Assembly (NCBI GenBank): GCA_964643965.1
Contig: CAZXVH010000018.1
Coordinates: 1-62,055, forward strand
Source of the DNA: GCA-2746795 sp964643965
GTDB lineage: Bacteria; Chloroflexota; Anaerolineae; Promineifilales; Promineifilaceae
Direction of reading: 5' to 3'
Length of the DNA stretch: 62,055 nucleotides
Shown here: positions 32,501 through 39,940 of the stretch, piece by piece
Layout: each line of letters starts with the position of its first letter
Position numbering within the stretch: position 1 is the stretch's first letter
Notes under the pieces: generated by a model
What the model saw: only the letters and a program-made list of their open reading frames with translations
What the model was told of the DNA's origin: nothing
The model's database searches: none
Translations under genes and position numbers: made by a program

Positions 32501-33298
32501 TTATTTGGCTTCTGGCAAGAAGGGGGTAATAAACCAATCGTAGACGAAAACACCGACAGCGCCAGCAATGGCAGGGATGAGGACGGGAACGATAAGGGCA
32601 TAAGCCGGATTGTCCCACAATCCTTGTGTGCCAACGATGGTGCCAAAAATGCGAGGACCGAGGTCACGGGCGGGGTTGATGGAGTAGCCACTGGGACCAC
32701 CCAAAGAAAGGCCAACGGCTAATACAGTGAACCCAACGAGGAAGGGGCCTAAGTTGTTTTTGAGACCCAGATTGCGTTCATCACCACTGGCGAGTACACC
32801 CCAGAGCAAGACCATCGTGCCGAAAAATTCTGCAATACCAGCTGTAAGCATGGAATAGCTGCCAACCGGAGTACCGGCGGGACCGCCCCAGGAAGCTTCA
32901 GCAAAAATCGAGCCAGGTCCGGTGGCCCAAACATTGGGCATACCAGCGGCAACCAGGCCATCACGGTAAATAAGGTATACACAGGCTGCGCCAACGAAAG
33001 CGCCTAGCATTTGCACGATGATGTAAGGACCAACTTTGGCCCAAGGGAAGCCGCGTTTTGCGGCCAAGGCAATGGTAACGGCGGGGTTAATATGCGCCCC
33101 AGTCACACCGCCGGCAATATAAACGGCAATGATCACGGCAAACGCCCACCCAAAAGCAATGGTATTCCAATCATAGGCTGTGCCTGCCACGCGAGGCGCT
33201 AAACCTACGTTTGCCACAACGCCATCACCCAATAAAATTAGAACGAGTGTGCCGAAGAATTCAGCCACTAATTCGCCTGTTAACCCTTTTTGTTTCAT
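32501..33298 (-). CDS. glpF: Glycerol uptake facilitator (aquaglyceroporin)
   Basis: A 265-residue MIP-family channel with six membrane helices. Both pore motifs are present: the first in GAHINPAVTIALA and the second as YSINPARDLGPR with the aspartate typical of glycerol facilitators. It is first in the structural cluster and would admit glycerol, and perhaps dihydroxyacetone, for the downstream kinases. AAGGAGACG precedes the ATG. Confidence 0.95.
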   Translation of the reverse strand: MKQKGLTGELVAEFFGTLVLILLGDGVVANVGLAPRVAGTAYDWNTIAFGWAFAVIIAVYIAGGVTGAHINPAVTIALAAKRGFPWAKVGPYIIVQMLGAFVGAACVYLIYRDGLVAAGMPNVWATGPGSIFAEASWGGPAGTPVGSYSMLTAGIAEFFGTMVLLWGVLASGDERNLGLKNNLGPFLVGFTVLAVGLSLGGPSGYSINPARDLGPRIFGTIVGTQGLWDNPAYALIVPVLIPAIAGAVGVFVYDWFITPFLPEAK

Positions 33299-33335
33299 TA
33301 TTCGTCTCCTTAATTTGAAAATATGCTTGCATTGG

Positions 33336-33396
33336 TTGTGTAAATTGTGAACAATCTTTTGAAGTCAGAAAGATAACTGTTTACGATTTACAATAT
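33336..33396. repeat. Inverted heptad-like array upstream of glpF
   Basis: TTGTGTAAATTGTGAACAA on the left and GTTTACGATTTACAA on the right are imperfect complements built from 7-base steps such as TGTAAAT and TGTGAAC. Confidence 0.5.
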
Positions 33397-33762
33397 GAGA
33401 ATCTTATCTGCGTTCCTCTTCCTATCTTAATGCAATAGACTTTACCTCCTTACCAGAAATATTGGGGTGCTGCCTGGAGCGTCAAAGATGCCACTGTGTA
33501 GCAGATAATGACGGACCAGGTGTGTGGGGGGAGGGGATGATGTTCGCTAAAGCTGCCCACTTTCTTTACGAGATCACCTTAATTTAGAAGTTGATTTGAG
33601 CGCAAACGGCCGTTTTCCTTCAATCAAGGTAATTGTTCAGTGCCTAAACCACCAATCTGTACCTGGTGAATATTCACAAAATTAAAGCCACTTGTTTTGT
33701 ACAAAGCACATGCTCTCTAATATAAGAAGTTTATAAGAGAGGAACAACCAGATGGTCTAAAT

Positions 33763-33811
33763 TGTTTCATAATGAAACATTCAACGCGGGAATGTGTTTC
33801 ATCATGAAACA
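33763..33811. promoter_or_regulatory. Paired 17-bp operators, likely DhaR sites
   Basis: TGTTTCATAATGAAACA (33763-33779) and TGTTTCATCATGAAACA (33795-33811) are palindromes whose centres are 32 bases apart, three helical turns. They lie directly after the dhaR stop and about 470 bases upstream of glpF. Fis-type regulators of the AcoR/DhaR group bind such dyads. Confidence 0.65.
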
Positions 33812-33814
33812 TTC

Positions 33815-35857
33815 TTATTTAAATTGATCGGGAGCGAGATTGTAATGGCGCATTTTGCGCCACAAAGTAGTGCGACCAATGCCCAACGATTTTGCCATTT
33901 CCGTAAGCTGCCCCTGGTAAGCGTAACCGGCCCGAATGATCGCTTCCCGTTCCGCTTCAACGGCCGTTAACACCGGCTGGGCATGAGGCGTAGAGGAGAC
34001 AACCAGCCGCCCCTGCCGAATAGTCTCAGACAACCCTGACACATGAATGATATTATCACTGCTCTGATGCAAGGCGCGTTCCAACACGCTTTCCAGTTCC
34101 CGTACATTGCCAGGCCAGGGATACCGGCGCAGTATCTTCATCGCCTCATCATCAATCCAAGCCGCCTGATTATCTCTTTGTGAGATACGGGCCAAAAAGC
34201 GCTCGGCCAATAGCGGAATATCGTCAGGCCGCTCCCGCAGCGGCGGAATATGGATATCAAAAACGCCAAACCGGTAAAATAGATGAGAGATAAAATGACC
34301 TTCAACCACCTGTTTTTCCAGATCTACGGCCGTGGTGGCAATGATGCGCACATCGACAGGCAGTGGTCGCAAACTGCCCAGACGCATCACATGCCCGGTT
34401 TCAATAACATGTAGTAAAGCGGCTTGCATTTCTAGGGAGAGGCTTTCAATTTGATCAAACAGGAGCGTACCACCATGCACCAGTTCAAATTTACTAGGCC
34501 GGCCTTTACGCTCATCACTTTGTTCATGCCCCAAAAACTCTTCGATCATCAACTCATGCGGAATAGCGCGGCAGTTGAGCGTCAGAAAGGGTTGGTCGCC
34601 TTGTTTGCTGTCGTTGTGTATCGCCCGGGCCAGGTGATTCTTGCCCACGCCGCCTTCGCCTTGCAGCAGCACCGGCGCTGTACCCCGAGCGGCTGTGCGT
34701 GACTGGCGCAGCACCAACCGCATGGCTGCCGACTCCATAGGCATATCGTCTAACGTCAGCCAGGCTCTAGCGCCCACCTGTTGGTGTACCAATTTCCGCA
34801 CCTGTTCGATGGGACGAAACATGACAATGAAACTGGATGAACTGGCGTCTCCGTATGTCACCGGACGCACACTTATTATGCAAGTTACCTGGACGTCGTT
34901 TGCTTTCAAAGTAGTTTCCACGCCCGAAATTTCTTTCTGGTCAAGGATCGCTTGGGCCACATCAGGGGTAAACTGAATGCAATCCTCATATGGCCTGCCT
35001 GAAACAGAGGCAGCGTTAATCTGCAAAATGTTTGCCGCCAGGGCATTAACATGGTTGATGCGGTCATTGGCGTCCCAGGCAATGACGCCCTCATGAATCA
35101 CTTCCAAAATGGTCCTGACTTCTGAGAGTCGGTGGTTTGCTTCTTTGAGATACATTTCTGCCTGCATTTGATTGGTGATGGCGCGGGCAGCGGCCATCAC
35201 CAGGGAAAGGCTGTGGCGTGTCACGGATAAAACTGGTTCAATAATACTAATGGCGCCGGCAATCCGGCCTTTAGCGTCATGGATGGGGGCGGCGGAACTG
35301 GCCAGGGAATGGTATGCTTCATAATAATGTTCTGCGCCTACCACCTGCACCGGCATGGCGGAGAAGATGGCCAGGCCAATGGCGTTGGTGCCCATATACC
35401 CTTCCGCCCACATCACGCCTGGTTGTAAACCGGCCGCCAAACTTCCTTTTAATTTTGCCAATGTTTGCGGCCGGCCGCCGCGTGTGGTGTGCGGGTTAGA
35501 GGCCATCAACAGATTGTCGGTATTGCCTTCCACATCCATCAAACAGCCTGAACTATCGGTAATAATTATCGCGCAGTGAGCGCCTTCCAGGAATTGGTAG
35601 ATGTCTTCCAGAAATGGACGCGCCAGCATAACCAGGTCTTCATGGGTTTTGCGCATGGTTTGCATGGCCGGCAGGCTCAGGCTAATGAGCCGAGGCGATT
35701 GACGGGGGTCTAAACGGGGGCCACAGCGCTGCCAGGAGCGTATAACCTCAGGGTCAGGTTCCAGGCCGTTAATGGATGCGACCTGGCCTGTTTTCATAAA
35801 TAAAAACCAGAACTGCTTTAAAACATCACGTTGAATGGGATAATCAGTGGGTTTCAT
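33815..35857 (-). CDS. dhaR: DhaR/AcoR-like transcriptional regulator with degenerate AAA+ domain
   Basis: A regulator of about 680 residues. A GAF-like sensor lies near the N-terminus (CAIIITDSSGCLMDVEGN, MWAEGYMGTNAIGLAI). A PAS domain follows (LEVIHEGVIAWDANDRINHVN), then an AAA+ domain, then a Fis-type helix-turn-helix (LTEMAKSLGIGRTTLWRKMRHYNL). The AAA+ part has a Walker A (GEGGVGKNHLARAI), but GAFTGA is absent (LGHEQSDERKG instead). Walker B reads LLFDQIESL with Gln for Glu, and an arginine-finger position is Ile (HFISHLFYRF). It should not drive sigma-54. Start choice is uncertain; the frame stays open to GTG at 35941. Confidence 0.88.
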   Translation of the reverse strand: MKPTDYPIQRDVLKQFWFLFMKTGQVASINGLEPDPEVIRSWQRCGPRLDPRQSPRLISLSLPAMQTMRKTHEDLVMLARPFLEDIYQFLEGAHCAIIITDSSGCLMDVEGNTDNLLMASNPHTTRGGRPQTLAKLKGSLAAGLQPGVMWAEGYMGTNAIGLAIFSAMPVQVVGAEHYYEAYHSLASSAAPIHDAKGRIAGAISIIEPVLSVTRHSLSLVMAAARAITNQMQAEMYLKEANHRLSEVRTILEVIHEGVIAWDANDRINHVNALAANILQINAASVSGRPYEDCIQFTPDVAQAILDQKEISGVETTLKANDVQVTCIISVRPVTYGDASSSSFIVMFRPIEQVRKLVHQQVGARAWLTLDDMPMESAAMRLVLRQSRTAARGTAPVLLQGEGGVGKNHLARAIHNDSKQGDQPFLTLNCRAIPHELMIEEFLGHEQSDERKGRPSKFELVHGGTLLFDQIESLSLEMQAALLHVIETGHVMRLGSLRPLPVDVRIIATTAVDLEKQVVEGHFISHLFYRFGVFDIHIPPLRERPDDIPLLAERFLARISQRDNQAAWIDDEAMKILRRYPWPGNVRELESVLERALHQSSDNIIHVSGLSETIRQGRLVVSSTPHAQPVLTAVEAEREAIIRAGYAYQGQLTEMAKSLGIGRTTLWRKMRHYNLAPDQFK

Positions 35858-36065
35858 ATAATCCATATCTGTGGCAATATAGACCATCCCCCCAAAAAGG
35901 GCAGCGCTGTCTGTACGCACCGTTTGCGCCAACGCCCACACGGTTGTTGATGATATGGTGAATGCCGCCCACCATCAGGCCAATTAACATCAGACCTATG
36001 ATGAGAAGCGTGAGGGTGCGCGGTTTTAATTGAGGAAGAAGTGAGTGGGGGTCAGGGGTTGCCAT
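35844..36065 (-). CDS. Possible small membrane protein overlapping the dhaR start
   Basis: A 73-residue frame with a convincing hydrophobic helix (LTLLIIGLMLIGLMVGG) behind a Pro-rich start. It overlaps the first codons of dhaR in another frame. No ribosome binding site is seen. The C-terminal part after HHIINN looks non-coding, while the dhaR frame upstream of its likely start (VWALAQTVRTDSAALFGG) looks more protein-like. A frameshift joining the two is possible near 35910-35945. Confidence 0.35.
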   Translation of the reverse strand: MATPDPHSLLPQLKPRTLTLLIIGLMLIGLMVGGIHHIINNRVGVGANGAYRQRCPFWGDGLYCHRYGLYETH

Positions 36066-36140
36066 GAAATTGTGTCTTTACGGAAATAGCGCCGTGTGAT
36101 GATTTTGCCTTTTTATAAGCAATGGTAATAATGGATAGAG

Positions 36141-36905
36141 ATGAATACAGAAAGTTTACTCACTATCGGCCAACTAGCAAAACAACTCCAGGTGCGTACC
36201 TCTACGCTGCGCTATTATGAGAAGGAAGGGCTGTTGCAGCCAAACGGCCGTTCTGATTCCGGCTATCGTCTTTACCACCCCCAGGCCGCCCAGACAGTGC
36301 GCCTCATTCAGCGGGCGCAGCGGCTGGGCTTTTCACTGGCGGATATCCGCCCCTTGCTTCAGGCCCGGGAAAGCGGCGATCTCAACGATGAGGCGGTTAT
36401 CCAGACGGCCGAGAAGCGTTACCTGGCCTTAGAAGAACAGATTACGCGCCAACTGGTGCAACAACATGAATTGGCCTTGTTTTTGCAAGATTTGCACACG
36501 AGAGAGGAAACGGCCGTCTCCCCTCATTCTGCCTTTGACCAACTCCTGGTCCGCGTTTGTTCCCGGCCTGAGGTTCAATCCCAAGCACAATACATGTTTG
36601 ACTGGCTGCTTCGCCAATCCGGCTGCATCCTCACCTCCACCACCGGGCAGCAGCTTCTGGAACGTTTGCGTGGGCAGCATCTCCATGTCTGGCAAGAAGA
36701 TGATGCTTACCATATCCTCATCGTCAGCCGCGACCCGGCCGTGGGCGCCGCTTTACAAGAGTTGGCCCAACTGGAAGCCGCCTGTGAAGCGCATAATCAT
36801 CTCATCCCAGAATTTACCTACGACGACGAAGGCTATTTATTTGTAGCAAGGGGGGAGAATGCATTTATTTATGCACGGCTGTTTATGGCGTTGGAAGCGG
36901 AATAG
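36141..36905 (+). CDS. MerR-family transcriptional regulator
   Basis: A 254-residue regulator. Residues 6-75 form the MerR winged helix (LTIGQLAKQLQVRTSTLRYYEKEGLLQPNGRSDSGYRLY), followed by a dimerisation helix (LALEEQITRQLVQQHELALFLQDLH). The C-terminal effector-like domain of about 120 residues is not recognised and ends EGYLFVARGENAFIYARLFMAL. It has no CxxC metal site. It is divergent from dhaR but separated by about 280 bases. Confidence 0.87.
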   Translation: MNTESLLTIGQLAKQLQVRTSTLRYYEKEGLLQPNGRSDSGYRLYHPQAAQTVRLIQRAQRLGFSLADIRPLLQARESGDLNDEAVIQTAEKRYLALEEQITRQLVQQHELALFLQDLHTREETAVSPHSAFDQLLVRVCSRPEVQSQAQYMFDWLLRQSGCILTSTTGQQLLERLRGQHLHVWQEDDAYHILIVSRDPAVGAALQELAQLEAACEAHNHLIPEFTYDDEGYLFVARGENAFIYARLFMALEAE

Positions 36906-36913
36906 AAGAACCC

Positions 36914-37165
36914 TTAATAATCATCCATCTTGTCGCGCCATTTCTCGACCAGCGTGAGCAGCCACCAGGGGACCAAAATCAGCAGCGCACCGCCACACAA
37001 AAAAGGTAGTGCGGTTAACAATGCCTGCCAACCAAATATCAAACCAATCAGCCCGCCGCCCACCACCACCAACATAAAAATCACTACATATAGCAGCTTT
37101 TTATCATCTTCCTTGCGGTGTTGGCGCAAATTTGTACCGGGTGATTTTTCTTCTTTAGCCATCAC
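36914..37165 (-). CDS. Small membrane protein (two transmembrane segments)
   Basis: An 83-residue protein with a charged N-terminus (KEEKSPGTNLRQHRKEDDKK) and two hydrophobic segments, LLYVVIFMLVVVGGGLIGLIF and LLTALPFLCGGALLILVPWW. It converges on the MerR gene with 8 bases between stops. Function is unknown. Confidence 0.65.
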   Translation of the reverse strand: MMAKEEKSPGTNLRQHRKEDDKKLLYVVIFMLVVVGGGLIGLIFGWQALLTALPFLCGGALLILVPWWLLTLVEKWRDKMDDY

Positions 37166-37186
37166 TCACAACTGTACCCCTGTAGC

Positions 37187-37215
37187 CTGAGCTTGTCGAA
37201 GGAGCTTGTCGAAAC
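37187..37215. repeat. CTGAGCTTGTCGAAG dispersed repeat
   Basis: CTGAGCTTGTCGAAG at 37187-37201 matches 11643-11657 exactly and is followed at once by a second partial unit, GAGCTTGTCGAAA. Related sequence TCGACAGGCTCGAG is found at 55043. Confidence 0.6.
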
Positions 37216-37261
37216 CGGTTTCCACAAGACTGGTTCGCACGTGGGCGTACACACGGTACCC

Positions 37262-37337
37262 TTCCACTGTCCACCACCAACTGTCTACTGTCCACTGTTT
37301 ACTGTCCACTGTCCATTGTTTACTGTTTATCGCCCAC
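37262..37337. repeat. Heptad array running into msrA
   Basis: Ten 7-base units in register, mostly CTACTGT, CCACTGT and TTACTGT, in one orientation. The array runs through the msrA stop codon and supplies its last codons. Confidence 0.8.
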
Positions 37338-37892
37338 TACCGACTTCCGCTTATTACTAAACTGCTTGCGGAATTTGGCAACTTTGGGCGCGACTACAAA
37401 TTGGCAATAGGGTTGGTAAGGATTGTTTTGGTAATAATTCTGGTGGTAATCTTCTGCCGGGTAGAAGGTATCCAGCGGCGTTACTTCTGTCACGATGGGG
37501 TCTTGCCACAGATTTGCCGCATTAAACTCGGCGATGACCGCTTCGGCCGTCTCTTTTTGCGCCGCATCATGATAAAAAATGACGGAACGATATTGTGGCC
37601 CCACGTCATTGCCTTGCCGGTTTAAGGTGGTGGGATCGTGGAAGGTGAAGAAGATTTCTAAAATCTCGCGGAAAGAGATAGTCTGGGCGTTAAAGGTAAC
37701 TTGCACTACTTCGGCGTGACCGGTGCGTTTGCCACAAACTTGCTCGTAGGTGGGATTAGGCACATGACCGCCAGCGTAACCGGATACCACAGATTCCACG
37801 CCGATCAGGTCGTCATACAGAGGTTCCAGACACCAAAAACAGCCGCCGCCCAGGGTCGCTACTTCTTTTTGTATGGGTTGATTTTCACTCAT
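37320..37892 (-). CDS. msrA: Peptide-methionine (S)-S-oxide reductase
   Basis: A 190-residue repair enzyme reducing methionine S-sulfoxide. The catalytic Cys18 lies in GGGCFWCLEP, and YAGGHVPNPTYEQVCGKRTGHAEVVQV and FHDPTTLNRQGNDVGPQYRSVIF are conserved. The tail after FRKQFSN is short and basic, and the last residues (VVGDKQ) are encoded by the heptad array, so the original C-terminus may have been replaced. Confidence 0.95.
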   Translation of the reverse strand: MSENQPIQKEVATLGGGCFWCLEPLYDDLIGVESVVSGYAGGHVPNPTYEQVCGKRTGHAEVVQVTFNAQTISFREILEIFFTFHDPTTLNRQGNDVGPQYRSVIFYHDAAQKETAEAVIAEFNAANLWQDPIVTEVTPLDTFYPAEDYHQNYYQNNPYQPYCQFVVAPKVAKFRKQFSNKRKSVVGDKQ

Positions 37893-37937
37893 CGTTTTTT
37901 CCTTTGAATTGGAGCGCGGACAGCCGGTTTGCTTGCT

Positions 37938-37954
37938 GCGGTCTGGCAGACCGC
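37938..37954. repeat. GCGGTCT hairpin within a GGAGCGCGGACAG repeat
   Basis: GCGGTCT pairs with AGACCGC over 3 bases. The larger block starts GGAGCGCGGACAGC at 37911; nearly the same block occurs at 55096. It lies between msrA and the EamA gene. Confidence 0.5.
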
Positions 37955-38116
37955 TCTCCCTACTGTTTAAACATGACCAGGTGAATTGTAACGGAGGGGC
38001 TGTTCAGTGGCGAAATATTTTAGCGAATGTTAACGTGGGGAAACGGCCGTTTCCCCACCCTTATTGCCTGATTGATCAAACTGCATTATCGTTTTCACGT
38101 TTCACAAAGGCTCCTT

Positions 38117-39040
38117 ATGACTAAACTCTCCCCTCATTTCCGCGCTGTATTGCAGGCTCTTTTTGTCACCTTTCTCTGGTCTACTTCCTGGGTTCTGATT
38201 AAATTTGGCCTGGAGGAGATGCCGCCGCTGCTCTTTGCCGGGCTGCGCTATATGTTGGCATTTTTGCTGCTGCTGCCGTTTCTGTGGCGGCAGCCGGGGG
38301 CCGGCCGATCTGCCAACCTGGCGCCCTCATCCGTGAAGGCGCTGACGCGGGCGGATTGGGGACGATTACTGGCGCTGGGGGTAATGTATTATGCGCTGAC
38401 GCAGGGATTGCAGTTTGTGGCGCTGGCGTATGCGCCGGCCGTCAGTGTGACCCTGATTTTGAGCTTCACGGCCGTTTTTGTGGCTTTGTTTGGTATTTTT
38501 ACATTGGGAGAACGGCCGTTGGGCGGCCAATGGGCGGGCATGTTGTTGGCGTTGGCAGGGGCAGTGGTTTACTTCTATCCGTTTGGTCTGGCAGAAGCGC
38601 AGCTCATCGGCATTGTGGCGGCGGTGGTGTGCATGCTGGCGAATTCGGCCTCGGCGTTGCTGGGACGCTATGTAAACCGCAGCAGCGCCATTAAACCGCT
38701 GACGGTGACGGTGATCAGCATGGGTATTGGCGCTTCGTTGATGCTGGCGGCGGCTGTTTATCTGGAAGGGCTGCCAGCGCTGCGCCTCCAAAGCTGGCTG
38801 CTCATTGCCTGGTTGGCGGTGGTCAATACGGCCGTGGCCTTCACCCTCTGGAATCACACTCTGCGCACCCTTTCGGCCATGGAATCGACGGTGATCAACA
38901 ATACCATGACGGTGCAGATTGCTATTTTGGCGGTGTTATTTTTAGGGGAGACGTTAAACGGCCGTGAACTGCTGGGTCTGGCGGCGGTGGTGTCGGGCAC
39001 GTTGTTGGTGCAGGTGTGGGGAAGGGGGAGAAGAAAGTAG
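38117..39040 (+). CDS. EamA/DMT-family transporter
   Basis: A 307-residue integral membrane protein with ten predicted helices in two EamA repeats. The first begins VLQALFVTFLWSTSWVLIKFGLEEMPPLLFAGLRYML and the second VAAVVCMLANSASALLGRYV. Such proteins export amino acids or metabolites; the substrate is unknown. ATG at 38117 follows AAAGG and fits the family start; 38072 is the longer option. Confidence 0.87.
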   Translation: MTKLSPHFRAVLQALFVTFLWSTSWVLIKFGLEEMPPLLFAGLRYMLAFLLLLPFLWRQPGAGRSANLAPSSVKALTRADWGRLLALGVMYYALTQGLQFVALAYAPAVSVTLILSFTAVFVALFGIFTLGERPLGGQWAGMLLALAGAVVYFYPFGLAEAQLIGIVAAVVCMLANSASALLGRYVNRSSAIKPLTVTVISMGIGASLMLAAAVYLEGLPALRLQSWLLIAWLAVVNTAVAFTLWNHTLRTLSAMESTVINNTMTVQIAILAVLFLGETLNGRELLGLAAVVSGTLLVQVWGRGRRK

Positions 39041-39059
39041 GGGTGGAAACGGCCGTTAC

Positions 39060-39410
39060 TCACAAAGGTAAAAAGTGGATTTGCCCTTCCCATTCATCAT
39101 CCAGACTACAAATTGCTAATAACATCATGTCTTCAATTATTTGATTAACTGATGCAGTTTGATGAGCCTGAAACAAACCAGGCATTGGTAAACCTTGTTC
39201 TACACGATTGAAGGCATAGTTCGCCATGGTGCGAATATCATGGGTAAATAAGACACGATTTTCTTGTGCCGCCCACGCTAAAACTGTGGGATCATCAGCT
39301 TTATAAACATGGGTACCTTGAACGCGCACAATATCAATATGGGGCAGGCGACGCAATAATCCACGCAGGATTTTGCCGTTGAAATTTTCGTCAGTCGCCA
39401 GTTTGATCAT
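39060..39410 (-). CDS. DUF5615 PIN-like protein (probable toxin)
   Basis: A 116-residue protein of the PIN-like DUF5615 group. LATDENFNGKILRGL holds the first acidic cluster and DDPTVLAWAAQENRVLFTHDIRTM the central acids, as in PIN nucleases. It overlaps the upstream DUF433 gene by 20 bases, the usual antitoxin-then-toxin order. AACGGCCGTT lies just beyond its 3' end. Confidence 0.85.
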   Translation of the reverse strand: MIKLATDENFNGKILRGLLRRLPHIDIVRVQGTHVYKADDPTVLAWAAQENRVLFTHDIRTMANYAFNRVEQGLPMPGLFQAHQTASVNQIIEDMMLLAICSLDDEWEGQIHFLPL

Positions 39411-39735
39411 GGTGTCTTTGCCGGGCTAACAAGCGTTCTCGAAGGCCATGAGCGGGGAATTGTTTTTCGATTTTGTGTTGAAGTTGGGTGGCTTCCTGTT
39501 GTCTGGACTGGAGATAAGCGTCGATTTCTGGTTGGTGATCGAGATAGTAACCGATGATGGCATAGACATCAGATAGATTTAAGGTATCAAAACTTTCGAC
39601 GATTTCTTCGGCGTTTTCCCCGTTTCGGTATGCAAACACAATCGTATCTAATGGAATTCGGGTGTTTGCCACTTTGATAGTTCCATCTGGAGTAGTTTGC
39701 AAAGGAATTGGTTTTGATTTAATCGTTAACATCAT
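39391..39735 (-). CDS. DUF433 protein (probable antitoxin)
   Basis: A 114-residue protein whose DUF433 helix-turn-helix region reads TIKVANTRIPLDTIVFAYRNGENAEEIVESFDTLNLSDVYAIIGYYL, followed by a charged helical tail that could cover the PIN-like partner encoded next. The tail after residue 75 is longer than in simple DUF433 proteins. Confidence 0.85.
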   Translation of the reverse strand: MMLTIKSKPIPLQTTPDGTIKVANTRIPLDTIVFAYRNGENAEEIVESFDTLNLSDVYAIIGYYLDHQPEIDAYLQSRQQEATQLQHKIEKQFPAHGLRERLLARQRHHDQTGD

Positions 39736-39940
39736 GCTTATTACCTCTCGGAGGCATTATAGCACAAGCGAGGAGGAGAAACGGCCGTTTTCCACATTAT
39801 GATGAGTTAGTTTCATCCATTTCCTGCCATGTTGTCTAACGGTGGCGTAAGCTGCCCGCCGACTTGGTGAAACCAACCCAACTTTACTCTGAACCAATTG
39901 AGCAAAAATCGCGCCGCATACCAGAGCCGATGGCGCGTCC

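Larger units (their letters stand above)
33299..33814 (-). promoter_or_regulatory. 516-base control region of the glycerol/Dha cluster
   Basis: The region is gene-free between dhaR and glpF. It holds two 17-bp palindromes next to the dhaR stop, one AACGGCCGTT (33605), and an inverted heptad-like array at 33336-33396. I find no sigma-54 GG-N10-GC promoter on the minus strand before glpF, and no clear sigma-70 promoter either. Confidence 0.55.

Noticed and set aside
33299..33480. Sigma-54 promoter before glpF
   Set aside because: I looked for GG-N10-GC on the minus strand. The nearest match has 11 bases between GG and GC and poor flanks, and the regulator lacks GAFTGA.
37187..37215. Transposon end
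   Set aside because: The CTGAGCTTGTCGAAG repeat has no transposase nearby, no target duplication and no paired inverted end.
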